Positions 22,614 to 30,734 of a stretch of 48,872 nucleotides of DNA are shown piece by piece. Under the pieces are notes generated by a model. That model saw nothing but the letters and a program-made list of their open reading frames with translations, was not told the DNA's origin and searched no databases. The stretch lies in assembly GCA_044375415.1 (NCBI GenBank), contig JBILMS010000020.1, positions 1 to 48,872 of the forward strand, in the 5' to 3' direction. Source of the DNA: JAWXBG01 sp044375415 (GTDB lineage: Bacteria > Bacteroidota > Bacteroidia > Flavobacteriales_D > Sanyastnellaceae). The position numbers and the translations under genes were made by a program. Numbering within the stretch: position 1 is the stretch's first letter; the number at the start of each line of letters is the position of its first letter.

Positions 22614-23426
22614 CTAGATTCTTTCTATCAACTCCACATACAACTCCGTAAGAAAAACCTCGGCGGCTTTGGCTGTGGCTATGATTTCTTCTACGCTGAC
22701 AGACTTGAGATTATCGGGATCGCATTCGTCCGTTAAAACCGATATACAACAACACGGAATACCCATGTGATTGCATGCTATAACTTCCGGAACAGTGCTC
22801 ATTCCTACGGCATCTCCTCCTATCATTCGCAGATATCGATACTCAGCTCGCGTCTCCAAATTAGGACCTTGCACAGAGACGTACACGCCTTTATGCAGCG
22901 TTATGCTTTTTTCGTTTGCTATCGATAAGAGAAGTTGATTTAATCGATTACTGTATGGCTGCGACATGTCCGGGAAACGGGGACCGAGCTCGTCATCGTT
23001 TTCACCTCTCAACGGGTTGGCGGGTTGAAGATTTATGTGATCGTCAACGAGCATCAAACTCCCTTTTTTAAAATCCAAATTGAGAGCCCCTGAGGCATTG
23101 CTGAGTAATACCGTTTTTGCTCCTAAAACTTTCATAACTCTGACGGGCAGAACTACCTCATCCATGGAATAACCTTCATAATAGTGGAACCGCCCTTGAC
23201 AAGCCAAAATCCTTTTTCCTCCTAATGTTCCATATATTAATTTCCCGAAATGATATTCAATTGTTGCAACCGGAAAATTCGGAATCACGTTGTAACTAAA
23301 TTCCTTGATTACCTCGATACGTGAAGCTAAATTTCCCAGGCCCGTGCCCAGAACTATTCCAATTTCTACATTGTCTATTCCTCTTTGTCGCAACCATTCT
23401 GTGGTCTCTTGTAGTGTTTCGTTCAT
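22614..23426 (-). CDS. PNP-type purine nucleoside phosphorylase, predicted 6-aminopurine specific
   Basis: A 270-residue trimeric-type PNP (PNP-I/MTAP family). Visible motifs are VLGTGLGNLASRI (phosphate loop), SNASGALNLDFKKGSLMLVDDHINL, VQGPNLETRAEYR and VGMSTVPEVI. In hypoxanthine/guanine-type PNPs the segment 17 residues after VPEVI ends in a TN pair (human Asn243); here it is TDE, with Asp233. Asp at that place is what MTA phosphorylases carry and what converts human PNP toward adenosine, so 6-aminopurine nucleosides are the predicted substrates. It closes an operon with TIGR04282 glycosyltransferase, rhodanese and DUF547 genes, where a 5'-modified deoxyadenosine would be a natural substrate. 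Confidence 0.88.
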   Translation of the reverse strand: MNETLQETTEWLRQRGIDNVEIGIVLGTGLGNLASRIEVIKEFSYNVIPNFPVATIEYHFGKLIYGTLGGKRILACQGRFHYYEGYSMDEVVLPVRVMKVLGAKTVLLSNASGALNLDFKKGSLMLVDDHINLQPANPLRGENDDELGPRFPDMSQPYSNRLNQLLLSIANEKSITLHKGVYVSVQGPNLETRAEYRYLRMIGGDAVGMSTVPEVIACNHMGIPCCCISVLTDECDPDNLKSVSVEEIIATAKAAEVFLTELYVELIERI

Positions 23427-23468
23427 AGTGTTTTTTTGATGTCCGCAAATTACAACGTGTATTGGTAT

Positions 23469-24047
23469 TTAGAGGTCTGTGCCTACCAAATCCTTTTCCT
23501 CATCTATATCACTTTTGGAAGGTAGACTAACTGTGGACAGTGAAAGCTCTCGAGCTGCTTCGATGGTTTGAGTGTACAAATCTGAGGTACTCCAAGGCAT
23601 ATTCTCGAAAAGTTCGAGGTGCATTTTTTTCATTCCTATCAAATAATACCCCCCGTCATCTGCGGGCCCTAACACTACATCGCATGACGAAAGACCACCA
23701 AAAGCAGTCAATATTATTTCACTATTTATTTCATAACAGTCCGTACCTATCATTAATATCTTCTCGAATCCCAAAGCAAAGGAGCGTGAAAATGCATCTT
23801 TCATTTTTTCTCCTAGATCGCCGACCGACTGAACTTCAACTTTCCAGCCCCTTTCTTCAAAATAAGTAAGATCGCCATCAACAAATAATAAGCTCTCATA
23901 TCCGCTCTCTTTGACACTATTTAAAGTGTGCTCGAGCAATTTTACATAGACTTCAAGGGCTCTTTGCTCACCTACTGTTTTAGCAAGTCGTGACTTTACT
24001 TTGCCCAACTCCGGAGCTCGGGCCATAATGAGCAAGAGTTCACTCAT
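23469..24047 (-). CDS. TIGR04282-family (DUF2064) glycosyltransferase
   Basis: A 192-residue protein with a nucleotidyl/glycosyltransferase-A fold. The start LLLIMARAPELGKVKSRLAKTVG is the signature of TIGR04282, annotated as an arsenosugar-biosynthesis glycosyltransferase. Further motifs are LLFVDGDL, KILMIGTDCYEI, VVLGPADDGGYYLIGMK and FENMPWST. Cytosolic, probably uses a nucleotide sugar or a phosphorylated ribose derivative. It overlaps the rhodanese gene by 8 bp and is followed after 42 bp by the PNP-type phosphorylase gene. The arsenosugar role is a family annotation. No ArsM or ArsS is present in the window. Confidence 0.88.
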   Translation of the reverse strand: MSELLLIMARAPELGKVKSRLAKTVGEQRALEVYVKLLEHTLNSVKESGYESLLFVDGDLTYFEERGWKVEVQSVGDLGEKMKDAFSRSFALGFEKILMIGTDCYEINSEIILTAFGGLSSCDVVLGPADDGGYYLIGMKKMHLELFENMPWSTSDLYTQTIEAARELSLSTVSLPSKSDIDEEKDLVGTDL

Positions 24048-24546
24048 AGGACTTTTCTCCGGATGTTAACCATTTGCCCCATTTATTGCTGTACGGATGT
24101 ATTTTATTCGTGGGTCCGGATTCATTTTCAACCGCATTTCCCATATTCACCCAATGAAAAATTCCTCCCCATAAATTCGCAACATTACTGTACCCGGCCT
24201 TTTGCATTTTCTCCACCACATTTCCACTTCTATAACCAACCGAACAGTAAACGACTATAGGACTATCTTTTGGAATGTCGGCCAATTGCTTAACATCAAA
24301 GGAGTCGTATCCAATAAAACGCGCACCGGGGAGATGTGAGACAGCATATTCCGCGTACTCCCTCGCATCCAGGACTATGACGCTATCTAATTGGTCTTTA
24401 ACAGTACTCATCTGAACAAGAGTCGTTTTTCCTGCCATCTCATTAGCCATTTCTTCAAATGTGCGCTGACCACAAGCAACCAGCGCTTGCATTGAAAACA
24501 AACACATTATCCAAAGTGAAAAACCTTTAACACGAAGTAAATTCAT
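24040..24546 (-). CDS. Rhodanese-domain lipoprotein
   Basis: A 168-residue protein with a lipoprotein signal (hydrophobic about 8-22, lipobox LVAC, Cys25) and one rhodanese domain (about 45-140). VLDAREYAEYAVSHLPGA is the CDC25/rhodanese motif, and the active-site loop is CSVGYRSG with the nucleophile Cys101. It is probably periplasmic or outer-membrane bound and carries a sulfur or oxyanion as a cysteine persulfide. It sits 3 bp after the DUF547 gene and overlaps the glycosyltransferase gene by 8 bp, so translation is coupled. Confidence 0.88.
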   Translation of the reverse strand: MNLLRVKGFSLWIMCLFSMQALVACGQRTFEEMANEMAGKTTLVQMSTVKDQLDSVIVLDAREYAEYAVSHLPGARFIGYDSFDVKQLADIPKDSPIVVYCSVGYRSGNVVEKMQKAGYSNVANLWGGIFHWVNMGNAVENESGPTNKIHPYSNKWGKWLTSGEKSYE

Positions 24547-24549
24547 TTA

Positions 24550-25287
24550 TTATTTTTTGTTTAACGACCAATCATATTCCTTGTAAGTGATTTTGAGACC
24601 TTGAACTATCTGCACCTTAGAAAACTGATTCAGATAAGTGATCAGGGTAATATTCGTCTTTGTGAAATCTTCTTTATACCATTCAAATATTTTAGAAAGC
24701 TTCAACTCCGTTGTCGAAATTTCATTTTGCAAGGGGTCATTTATGAATGATACCGTACGTTCCCGTAATGTTTTGTTTAGGCTCAAGGCCCGAAAAGACT
24801 TATTCAAAAGTGGAGGACATGAAACTGCTCCACAATTGATCGCAAAGTGTATTCGAGGATCATTGAACTTATTGAGCATCACTTTTTCAATCTGATTTAA
24901 ACTGTACTCTTTTTTACCCAATTTTACAATCAATAGATCGAAAGCCATGTCAATGTCCATGATACTTTTGATTGGATAATGATCGCAAATCAACTTAATC
25001 GTCGAAACGTTGTACATGTTGATCCAATAACTAATCTGTTGCTCCCTCGACCACGTATTATCGGGGAATAATTTGGACATGTTTTTGTGAACCGCATTAA
25101 ATAAACTGTCGGTCGCAATCTTTTTGTAATCCACCTTTCCATTGCCGTCGACATATTTGCTTAGCACCTTATCCAACACCTCATAATAAATCTCATTCGG
25201 ATCGGAATCCTGTGTGGATATATGCGAATTAGGATGAAAGTTCAGGGAGAGGGCTAAAACGTAGAATTTTATTAAAGAAGTTATCAT
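24550..25287 (-). CDS. Secreted DUF547-domain protein
   Basis: A 245-residue protein. The start at 25287 gives MITSLIKFYVLALSL, a good signal peptide; an upstream in-frame ATG (25323) adds an implausible 12-residue tail. DUF547 motifs are present: DGNGKVDYKKI, QISYWINMYNVSTIKLI, DPRIHFAINCGAVSCPPLLNKSF, and the last part FEWYKEDF. The conserved Cys and His of the NCGAVSCPP segment suggest a papain-like enzyme, but the family has no established reaction. First gene of the four-gene operon ending with the phosphorylase. In other Bacteroidota it occurs beside arsenosugar genes, as far as I recall. Confidence 0.87.
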   Translation of the reverse strand: MITSLIKFYVLALSLNFHPNSHISTQDSDPNEIYYEVLDKVLSKYVDGNGKVDYKKIATDSLFNAVHKNMSKLFPDNTWSREQQISYWINMYNVSTIKLICDHYPIKSIMDIDMAFDLLIVKLGKKEYSLNQIEKVMLNKFNDPRIHFAINCGAVSCPPLLNKSFRALSLNKTLRERTVSFINDPLQNEISTTELKLSKIFEWYKEDFTKTNITLITYLNQFSKVQIVQGLKITYKEYDWSLNKK

Positions 25288-25491
25288 GAATTCGGTCCGA
25301 AAGTGAATGGCGAAAATCGACATTAAAAATCTCTACGCAACAAATGAACCGAAAAGTAAGAATTCTGTGAACTTTGTAATTCCAAAGCTTTACCGTCTTT
25401 TAGTTCGTCTGTCAAACAAAATGTAATTTTAACAGTTCTTACTGTAATGAAAAGCCTATTCATACGTCCAACTAACTATAGAACTTATTCT

Positions 25492-25499
25492 TACCTTTG
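25492..25499 (+). promoter_or_regulatory. TAnnTTTG box upstream of the 204-residue CarboxypepD_reg gene
   Basis: TACCTTTG fits the Bacteroidota -7 box. It is only 5 bp from the ATG at 25505, so the mRNA would be leaderless or the box is fortuitous. No TTG is at the -33 distance. Confidence 0.3.
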
Positions 25500-25504
25500 A
25501 ACCG

Positions 25505-26119
25505 ATGAAAAAACTCCTCATAACGAGTGTACTTTTTACTCTTACTGTCGGTTTATTCGCTCAGTCGGATGAAAAAGTCGTTCAGGTTACCGGTTTGGTA
25601 ATCAGTGGAGACTCTCTTTATTCCTCGCCTTTTGTCACTATTTACAGGGAAAGCGACTATCGTGGAACCTTTACGGATAATCGCGGGTATTTCACAATAC
25701 CGGTGGTCGAAGGCGACACTCTCACGTTTGTTGGTCTTGGTTACAAAAAGGCTCAATATGTGGTCCCGATTGACAATCCGGAACCCCGTTTAAGCATTGT
25801 ACAGATGCTCGAAGTGGATGTAATTGAACTTCCCACGGTGTATATATTACCAATCCCAAGTCCTGAAAATCTCAAAAAAGAATTTTTGGCAATGCTCTTG
25901 CCCGAAGATGAGTACACTCGTTCTATTCGCAGTATAAATGCACTTAAGAATTCGGATGGCTTGGCTTATGTTGGTCCGGATGGAGTGTTATTCCGTCAGT
26001 CGATCGATCGCTTGCACAACAATCAGACTAATACGGGTTATGTCCAAAATCAATTGTTAAACCCTGCTGCATGGGCCAAGTTTATTCAGGCTCTCGGCAA
26101 TGGAGATTTCGGTCGATAA
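25505..26119 (+). CDS. Secreted CarboxypepD_reg-like protein
   Basis: A 204-residue protein with a signal peptide (about 1-19, ending LFAQ) and a CarboxypepD_reg-like domain of about 25-105 (VTGLVISGDSLYSSPFVTIY, DNRGYFTIPVVEGDTLTFVGLGYKKAQYVV). It has a short C-terminal helical tail. Same domain architecture as the 254-residue protein at 15404, with low direct similarity. Function unknown. It ends at a bidirectional terminator opposite the zinc metalloprotease. Confidence 0.82.
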   Translation: MKKLLITSVLFTLTVGLFAQSDEKVVQVTGLVISGDSLYSSPFVTIYRESDYRGTFTDNRGYFTIPVVEGDTLTFVGLGYKKAQYVVPIDNPEPRLSIVQMLEVDVIELPTVYILPIPSPENLKKEFLAMLLPEDEYTRSIRSINALKNSDGLAYVGPDGVLFRQSIDRLHNNQTNTGYVQNQLLNPAAWAKFIQALGNGDFGR

Positions 26120-26152
26120 ATATTTCGGATACGAAAATAATGATATAAAAAA

Positions 26153-26174
26153 AGCCCGGTCCAACGACCGGGCT
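26153..26174. terminator. Bidirectional terminator
   Basis: AGCCCGGTC (26153-26161) and GACCGGGCT (26166-26174) form a perfect 9-bp stem with a CAAC loop. A-runs precede it on the plus strand, forming U-runs for the opposite transcript. It lies between convergent stops (26119 and 26196). Confidence 0.85.
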
Positions 26175-26195
26175 ATTTAATTATGGAATCTCGAA

Positions 26196-28784
26196 TTATG
26201 CCTCTAATGCTTGTTTTATAATCGTTTTAACGTACTCGCGGTGAGCTTTTGTGAGACCATCGGGAGATGTGCCGGTGGTCATCATTTGATCTATTCGCTT
26301 CAGCTCGTACAAAGCCATTCCCTTGGAAATATTATCGTAGCGGCTGTCCGCCGAGATCATTTTAGCCAATCTTTCAACGTAATTCACCTGAACATTCTGG
26401 CGAACGGTATTCACAGAAATTTTCACATCCGCTTGGAACAAAGAATTGGTCAAATCGGTCATTACTTCATCTAATGTATAGGTATTGCCATACAACTGAC
26501 TATCTGTAATTCTTTGTAAGACATTTGGGTGAAGCAATTGATTCAAGCATTCTTTTTGCATGTTGAGAATTCGCTCGTGAATTTTTGGATCCGGATTGTT
26601 TCCGAAAAACCCAAAACCTCTTCTTTGGGCCAACAAGTATTGATATAAATCGGAGAAATGTTTAAAGGCATCGGGAGCAAAAGCATATTTGGTTAATGCC
26701 TGCATTGCCTTCTTCTGCTTCTCTTCAGATACTGGAACCAAAGGACTGCGATCGCTTGGTTGACCATGATGAGCTCGGTTGTACTGAACCCCGCCAATCT
26801 GACGAGTCATAACACGAATCTGCGTGGCGTATTCACCCGTAGCTGTCATATACGCCTGACGAAGTTCATCGTAACTCTTATTGCTTTTCGAGAATTTATC
26901 TTTCAATTTCGGAAGTAGGCTATTTACCAATTCACACCGCTCAATGCCATACGCAACGGGATCGCTGGAGAGGTCATAGATATTCACATCCGGGTCAATA
27001 CCGGAACCTGAAGAACGCATATCGTCAGCATCGTTACCAAAAGCTAATCGCGGATCGCTGCTTCTCTCAGCGATTTTATTCAAGCGATATTCCTCCGCAA
27101 TAGGGTCCGATAATGAAGGGCTGTAGCCATACTCGATCACCCACAAATCGTAAAATCCGGGTTTACTGTCACAATACAAGGTTTGATCTTTTGGATCAGC
27201 CGCATAATTGAAAGCCGGGTATTCCATCACAGAATTGCAGAGACCTTCGGCATCAATTTTTGCTTTGTTTTTAATGTCTGCCGGACTTTGAAGTGTGCTT
27301 GCTCTCATGTTGTGCATGAGACCAAGGGTATGTCCTACTTCATGTAATATCAATCGACCAAGCAATTGTTTTACGATTTCCTTTTCGGCTGCGGCATCCA
27401 TATTCAAAGCGGCACTTGCGGTCAAACCGAACGCAAGACTGCGGTTCGTAGCGTCCGATGCGAAACATAAAAACGGATTACGTTGTTTGCGTTCATCGTA
27501 CTCTTCAAGCATCGCATCCGTGGTAAAACCTGCAGTACCAAAGATTCCTTCAGCACGAACACGGTTTACGATTGCTACGAACTCCAACATGATATCGGCT
27601 CCTAAAATCTCCCCGGTACGTGGGTTTACGAAACTTGGTCCATAACCACCAAATGGAGGTAATGGCGACGATGTCCAACGGAGCACATTGTAACGAATGT
27701 CGCCTGCATCCCACGTAGCGTCATCCGGTTGCTCCAAACAAACGACTGCATTGGTGAAACCTGCTTTTTCAAAAGCGATATTCCAACGTTCGCAAGCTTC
27801 TTTAATAATCGGACGAAGTTCAACCGGCGTGGTGTTTTCCATCCAGAATGTGATTGGTTTCACCGGATCAGAAAGTTTGGCATTCGGATCCTTTTTAACC
27901 AAATTCCAACGGTGAATCATATCGCGATAAGGCGTTGGATCAAAGGTGGTCATATCATTAACTTCTGTAGAAAAGTATCCAATTCTCGGATCATCTCTTC
28001 TCGCCTGATAGTCGTTTTGCGGCATTTCGATAATACTATGCTGATAGCTTATCGTAAGAGCTCGGGGGTCTGTCATATCCGGTGCAGACATCATTGGACT
28101 GCCATTCTCATACACATAACTTACGATTACGTCCGTATTCTCGGGGTAGTTGTTGATGTCGTTTATTCTCGTCTTTTCGCGGCTCAAAGATCCCAGCGGC
28201 CCCGGAGGCATTCCCGGAGGGGATGGAAATTTGATCATTTGGAATTTTTCTGAGAGGAAAACGGCATCCCCGTCGATTAGAAATGTTTTACCGTCCTTGC
28301 TTGTAGCCTCAATTTTTTCATTGGCTAACACAGGATCATTAATATTGGCATTAGCCGCTTTGGAGAGGGCATTATTTTCGTCGTAATAGAAGTCGGTGTT
28401 CTCGTTGATCACCTCTAAACGATCATATACCTTGTTAAAACGCACAATTTTAGAACCTGTGTAACTTCCACGGAAATAACCCGCCGAGGCCGGTCCATCC
28501 GTAATGTGACTGAAATAAATATATTCCTTATTCAGCTGATCTGCGCGGATTTCCAGATAGGACTTGCCCGAAACGGTATCGCGCCAAATAATAAAAAGCC
28601 CCTCGGACTTCGTACATTTTTTCACGAGATCGCCGTACTTGTCTTCTTCCTTTTTGGCATCGGCGGGCTGCTCCGACTTCTTTTTCTTTCCTTTGCCCTT
28701 ATCCGTTTGGGCTAGAACATCGCCGGTACAGACCAATCCGGCCAGCGAAAGGGAAATCGCAATGATTTTTGTAAAGTGTTTCAT
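26196..28784 (-). CDS. Secreted zinc metalloprotease (DUF5117/DUF4953 type)
   Basis: An 862-residue secreted protein with a signal peptide (1-25, ending VLAQ) followed by a Lys-rich linker (KGKGKKKKS). The N-terminal part is DUF5118/DUF5117-like. The central metalloprotease domain has HEVGHTLGLMH with His481, Glu482, His485 and His491, the extended zinc motif HExxHxxGxxH of metzincins. The C-terminal region (about 560-862) is helical and DUF4953-like. It probably degrades proteins or peptides outside the inner membrane; the substrate is unknown. No T9SS C-terminal domain is visible. It has no operon partner. Confidence 0.92.
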   Translation of the reverse strand: MKHFTKIIAISLSLAGLVCTGDVLAQTDKGKGKKKKSEQPADAKKEEDKYGDLVKKCTKSEGLFIIWRDTVSGKSYLEIRADQLNKEYIYFSHITDGPASAGYFRGSYTGSKIVRFNKVYDRLEVINENTDFYYDENNALSKAANANINDPVLANEKIEATSKDGKTFLIDGDAVFLSEKFQMIKFPSPPGMPPGPLGSLSREKTRINDINNYPENTDVIVSYVYENGSPMMSAPDMTDPRALTISYQHSIIEMPQNDYQARRDDPRIGYFSTEVNDMTTFDPTPYRDMIHRWNLVKKDPNAKLSDPVKPITFWMENTTPVELRPIIKEACERWNIAFEKAGFTNAVVCLEQPDDATWDAGDIRYNVLRWTSSPLPPFGGYGPSFVNPRTGEILGADIMLEFVAIVNRVRAEGIFGTAGFTTDAMLEEYDERKQRNPFLCFASDATNRSLAFGLTASAALNMDAAAEKEIVKQLLGRLILHEVGHTLGLMHNMRASTLQSPADIKNKAKIDAEGLCNSVMEYPAFNYAADPKDQTLYCDSKPGFYDLWVIEYGYSPSLSDPIAEEYRLNKIAERSSDPRLAFGNDADDMRSSGSGIDPDVNIYDLSSDPVAYGIERCELVNSLLPKLKDKFSKSNKSYDELRQAYMTATGEYATQIRVMTRQIGGVQYNRAHHGQPSDRSPLVPVSEEKQKKAMQALTKYAFAPDAFKHFSDLYQYLLAQRRGFGFFGNNPDPKIHERILNMQKECLNQLLHPNVLQRITDSQLYGNTYTLDEVMTDLTNSLFQADVKISVNTVRQNVQVNYVERLAKMISADSRYDNISKGMALYELKRIDQMMTTGTSPDGLTKAHREYVKTIIKQALEA

Positions 28785-28968
28785 GCTTTTGATAATGGTT
28801 GATGAGGACGAATTAACGACATATCAATGAACTTTTCATCATGCTTGTAAGAGCGGTCGCCGGACTAAGGGAATGGAAAGCCAAAATTCCCAAAAATCTC
28901 CTTTTGCAGATTAAACCCTGAACCCGGATTGCGGTCAAAGTTCCGGTTGTACCTTTACGTACCAACGA

Positions 28969-29517
28969 ATGAATCACGCCAACGACGAACAAATACTGCA
29001 TCTTTTTCATGTTTCCGGAGATGCCGGAAAGTCGTTTGGGCTATTGATTGACACTTACCAAAGGCCTATTTATTATTTCGTCCGGAAAATGGTACTCGAC
29101 CATGATGACGCGGACGACATTACCCAAAACACTTTTATAAAGGCTTGGAAAGCTTTTTCCGGTTTTAGAGGCGATTCTAAAATTGGGACATGGTTGTACC
29201 GCATAGCATATAACGAGAGCATTAGTTTTATCAATAAAGAAAAACGGATAGGCAAAGTACGCTTAGACGATGTGGAAGCCGGTTTGAGCAAATCTCTCGA
29301 AGCCGATGTATTCTACGATGGCGATGAAATCCACTTGAAATTGCAAACCGCCTTGGCTCTTTTGCCCGAAAAACAAAAGGCTGTTTTTATCATGAAATAT
29401 TATGAAGAAAAAAAATATGAGGAGATAGCCGAAATCACCGGCACGTCGGTAGGTGCACTTAAGGCATCTTTCCATTTCGCGGTAAAAAAAATTGAAGAAT
29501 TTATCACATCACATTAA
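28969..29517 (+). CDS. ECF sigma factor
   Basis: A 182-residue extracytoplasmic-function sigma factor. Region 2 is about 20-90 (DHDDADDITQNTFIKAWKAFSGFRGDSKIGTWLYRIA) and region 4 about 120-175 (LPEKQKAVFIMKYYEEKKYEEIAEITGTSVGALKASFHFAVKKI). The start MNHANDEQI is 11 bp after TACCTTTA, which has a TTG 18 bp upstream; as a promoter this would leave almost no leader. It is followed after 33 bp by a membrane protein gene and then by a periplasmic protein gene, the usual order of an ECF signalling unit. Confidence 0.93.
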   Translation: MNHANDEQILHLFHVSGDAGKSFGLLIDTYQRPIYYFVRKMVLDHDDADDITQNTFIKAWKAFSGFRGDSKIGTWLYRIAYNESISFINKEKRIGKVRLDDVEAGLSKSLEADVFYDGDEIHLKLQTALALLPEKQKAVFIMKYYEEKKYEEIAEITGTSVGALKASFHFAVKKIEEFITSH

Positions 29518-29550
29518 ACCAAAGCCGAAAAACAAGATCAAAAGAACGGT

Positions 29551-30234
29551 TTGAAAAAAGATATACGACATATCGACCCTGAGTTGCCTCATGGATTGGG
29601 AAATGTTCTTTCTGAAATAGAAAATTCAGATAGTTTGCTAGTTCCGGAAAAGTATTTCGAAGAAAGCGAAAGCCATTTAAGATCCCTGATTTCGATCCCT
29701 CAAAATGCCGAACATTTTGAAGTACCTGAACCCTTTTTTGAAAATCAAAAAAATGCTTTGTGGCAGAAAGTGATAGGGGTCGGTTCTATAGAGGAAAAAT
29801 CACTTTTTACTCCCAAAACTCCCCGAAAAATATACAGGGCATGGCTTTTCACGGGAGTTGCAGCATCATTGGTTCTCGCAGCCCTTTTTCTTTTTTCTCC
29901 GGGTAAAAAACACACCGAAAAAACGAGTTTCGCTTCTCTGTTGGAAGAAACCGATTTGGTCGCCGAAGACCTTGAGTATTTTGCTGAAGAAGACGACTAC
30001 TATGAATTGTACTTATTAGAAATTGAAACCGATACTTTGATTTCTGACACCATGCTAATTCCTGCAGATAGCATCTTGGTTGAACCTGTGAAGCCCGCCA
30101 TGGATCCTAAACCAACCACCCCTAAAAACTCCAAAGTAGCTCCTAATAAAGACATAAGTTTTGAAGACCTCACCGATGAGGAAATTTTGGAATACTTGCT
30201 CGAAGAGAGCGATGATGATTATTGGAATGATTAA
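29551..30234 (+). CDS. Putative anti-sigma factor (single-pass membrane protein)
   Basis: A 227-residue protein from a TTG start. The N-terminal cytosolic part is about 100 residues and acidic. One membrane segment follows at about 100-117 (AWLFTGVAASLVLAALFLF), then a strongly acidic periplasmic part with a Pro/Lys-rich stretch (KPAMDPKPTTPKNSK) and an Asp/Glu-rich end. No recognised zinc anti-sigma or RskA motif. The assignment as anti-sigma factor rests on its position directly after an ECF sigma gene and on its topology. It stops 13 bp before the next gene. Confidence 0.65.
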   Translation: MKKDIRHIDPELPHGLGNVLSEIENSDSLLVPEKYFEESESHLRSLISIPQNAEHFEVPEPFFENQKNALWQKVIGVGSIEEKSLFTPKTPRKIYRAWLFTGVAASLVLAALFLFSPGKKHTEKTSFASLLEETDLVAEDLEYFAEEDDYYELYLLEIETDTLISDTMLIPADSILVEPVKPAMDPKPTTPKNSKVAPNKDISFEDLTDEEILEYLLEESDDDYWND

Positions 30235-30247
30235 CTCAACACACGAC

Positions 30248-30730
30248 ATGTATAAAAGAATATCCGTACTGTTTTTGGCACTTATTTGTCTAAACACATT
30301 TGCTCAGGACAATGAGCCGGGCGATCGCGAGGAAAAAATTGAATCGCTCAAAAGGGCCTTTATCACAGAAAAACTTGACCTAAGCGTTGACGAAGCAGAA
30401 AAATTCTGGCCTGTTTATAATGCATACAGCAAAGATAAAAAGGCGAATCGTCAGGAGTTGAAAGCACTGATGCACTCAGACAAAGAGCAAACACCCGATA
30501 AAAAAACGATGCAAGATCGCATACGAAAGGGAACTGAATTGCGAATTAAAGAAGTGCAGCGCGATGAAACATTTCTCACCGATTGCTTGGAAATTTTACC
30601 ACCACAGAAAGTAATGCGCCTCACGCAAATTGAAAAGGAGTTTCGCGAAAAGCTCATGGATCGAATGCGTGAACGTCGTCAAGGCGGGCAAGGTGGTCCG
30701 GGTGGACGAAGACCGGGCATACGCAGATAA
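30248..30730 (+). CDS. Spy/CpxP-like periplasmic protein (sensor of ECF sigma unit)
   Basis: A 160-residue protein with a signal peptide (1-19, ending TFAQ). Start 30248 (MYKRISVLFLALICL) is chosen; the longer ORF from 30161 overlaps the previous gene by 74 bp and begins without a signal. The mature part is helical and charged: EKIESLKRAFITEKLDLS, SVDEAEKFWPVYNAY, VMRLTQIEKEFREKLMDRMRERR, then a Gly/Arg-rich tail. The pattern resembles LTXXQ-motif proteins (Spy, CpxP, CnrX-type), often annotated as sensors of ECF sigma factors in Flavobacteriia. It ends only 4 bp from moeA on the other strand. Confidence 0.7.
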   Translation: MYKRISVLFLALICLNTFAQDNEPGDREEKIESLKRAFITEKLDLSVDEAEKFWPVYNAYSKDKKANRQELKALMHSDKEQTPDKKTMQDRIRKGTELRIKEVQRDETFLTDCLEILPPQKVMRLTQIEKEFREKLMDRMRERRQGGQGGPGGRRPGIRR

Positions 30731-30734
30731 TGGA

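Noticed and set aside
27729..28253. 174-codon plus-strand ORF inside the metalloprotease gene
   Set aside because: Antisense to the DUF5117-type gene whose frame has the zinc motif and signal peptide. The shadow shows no motif.
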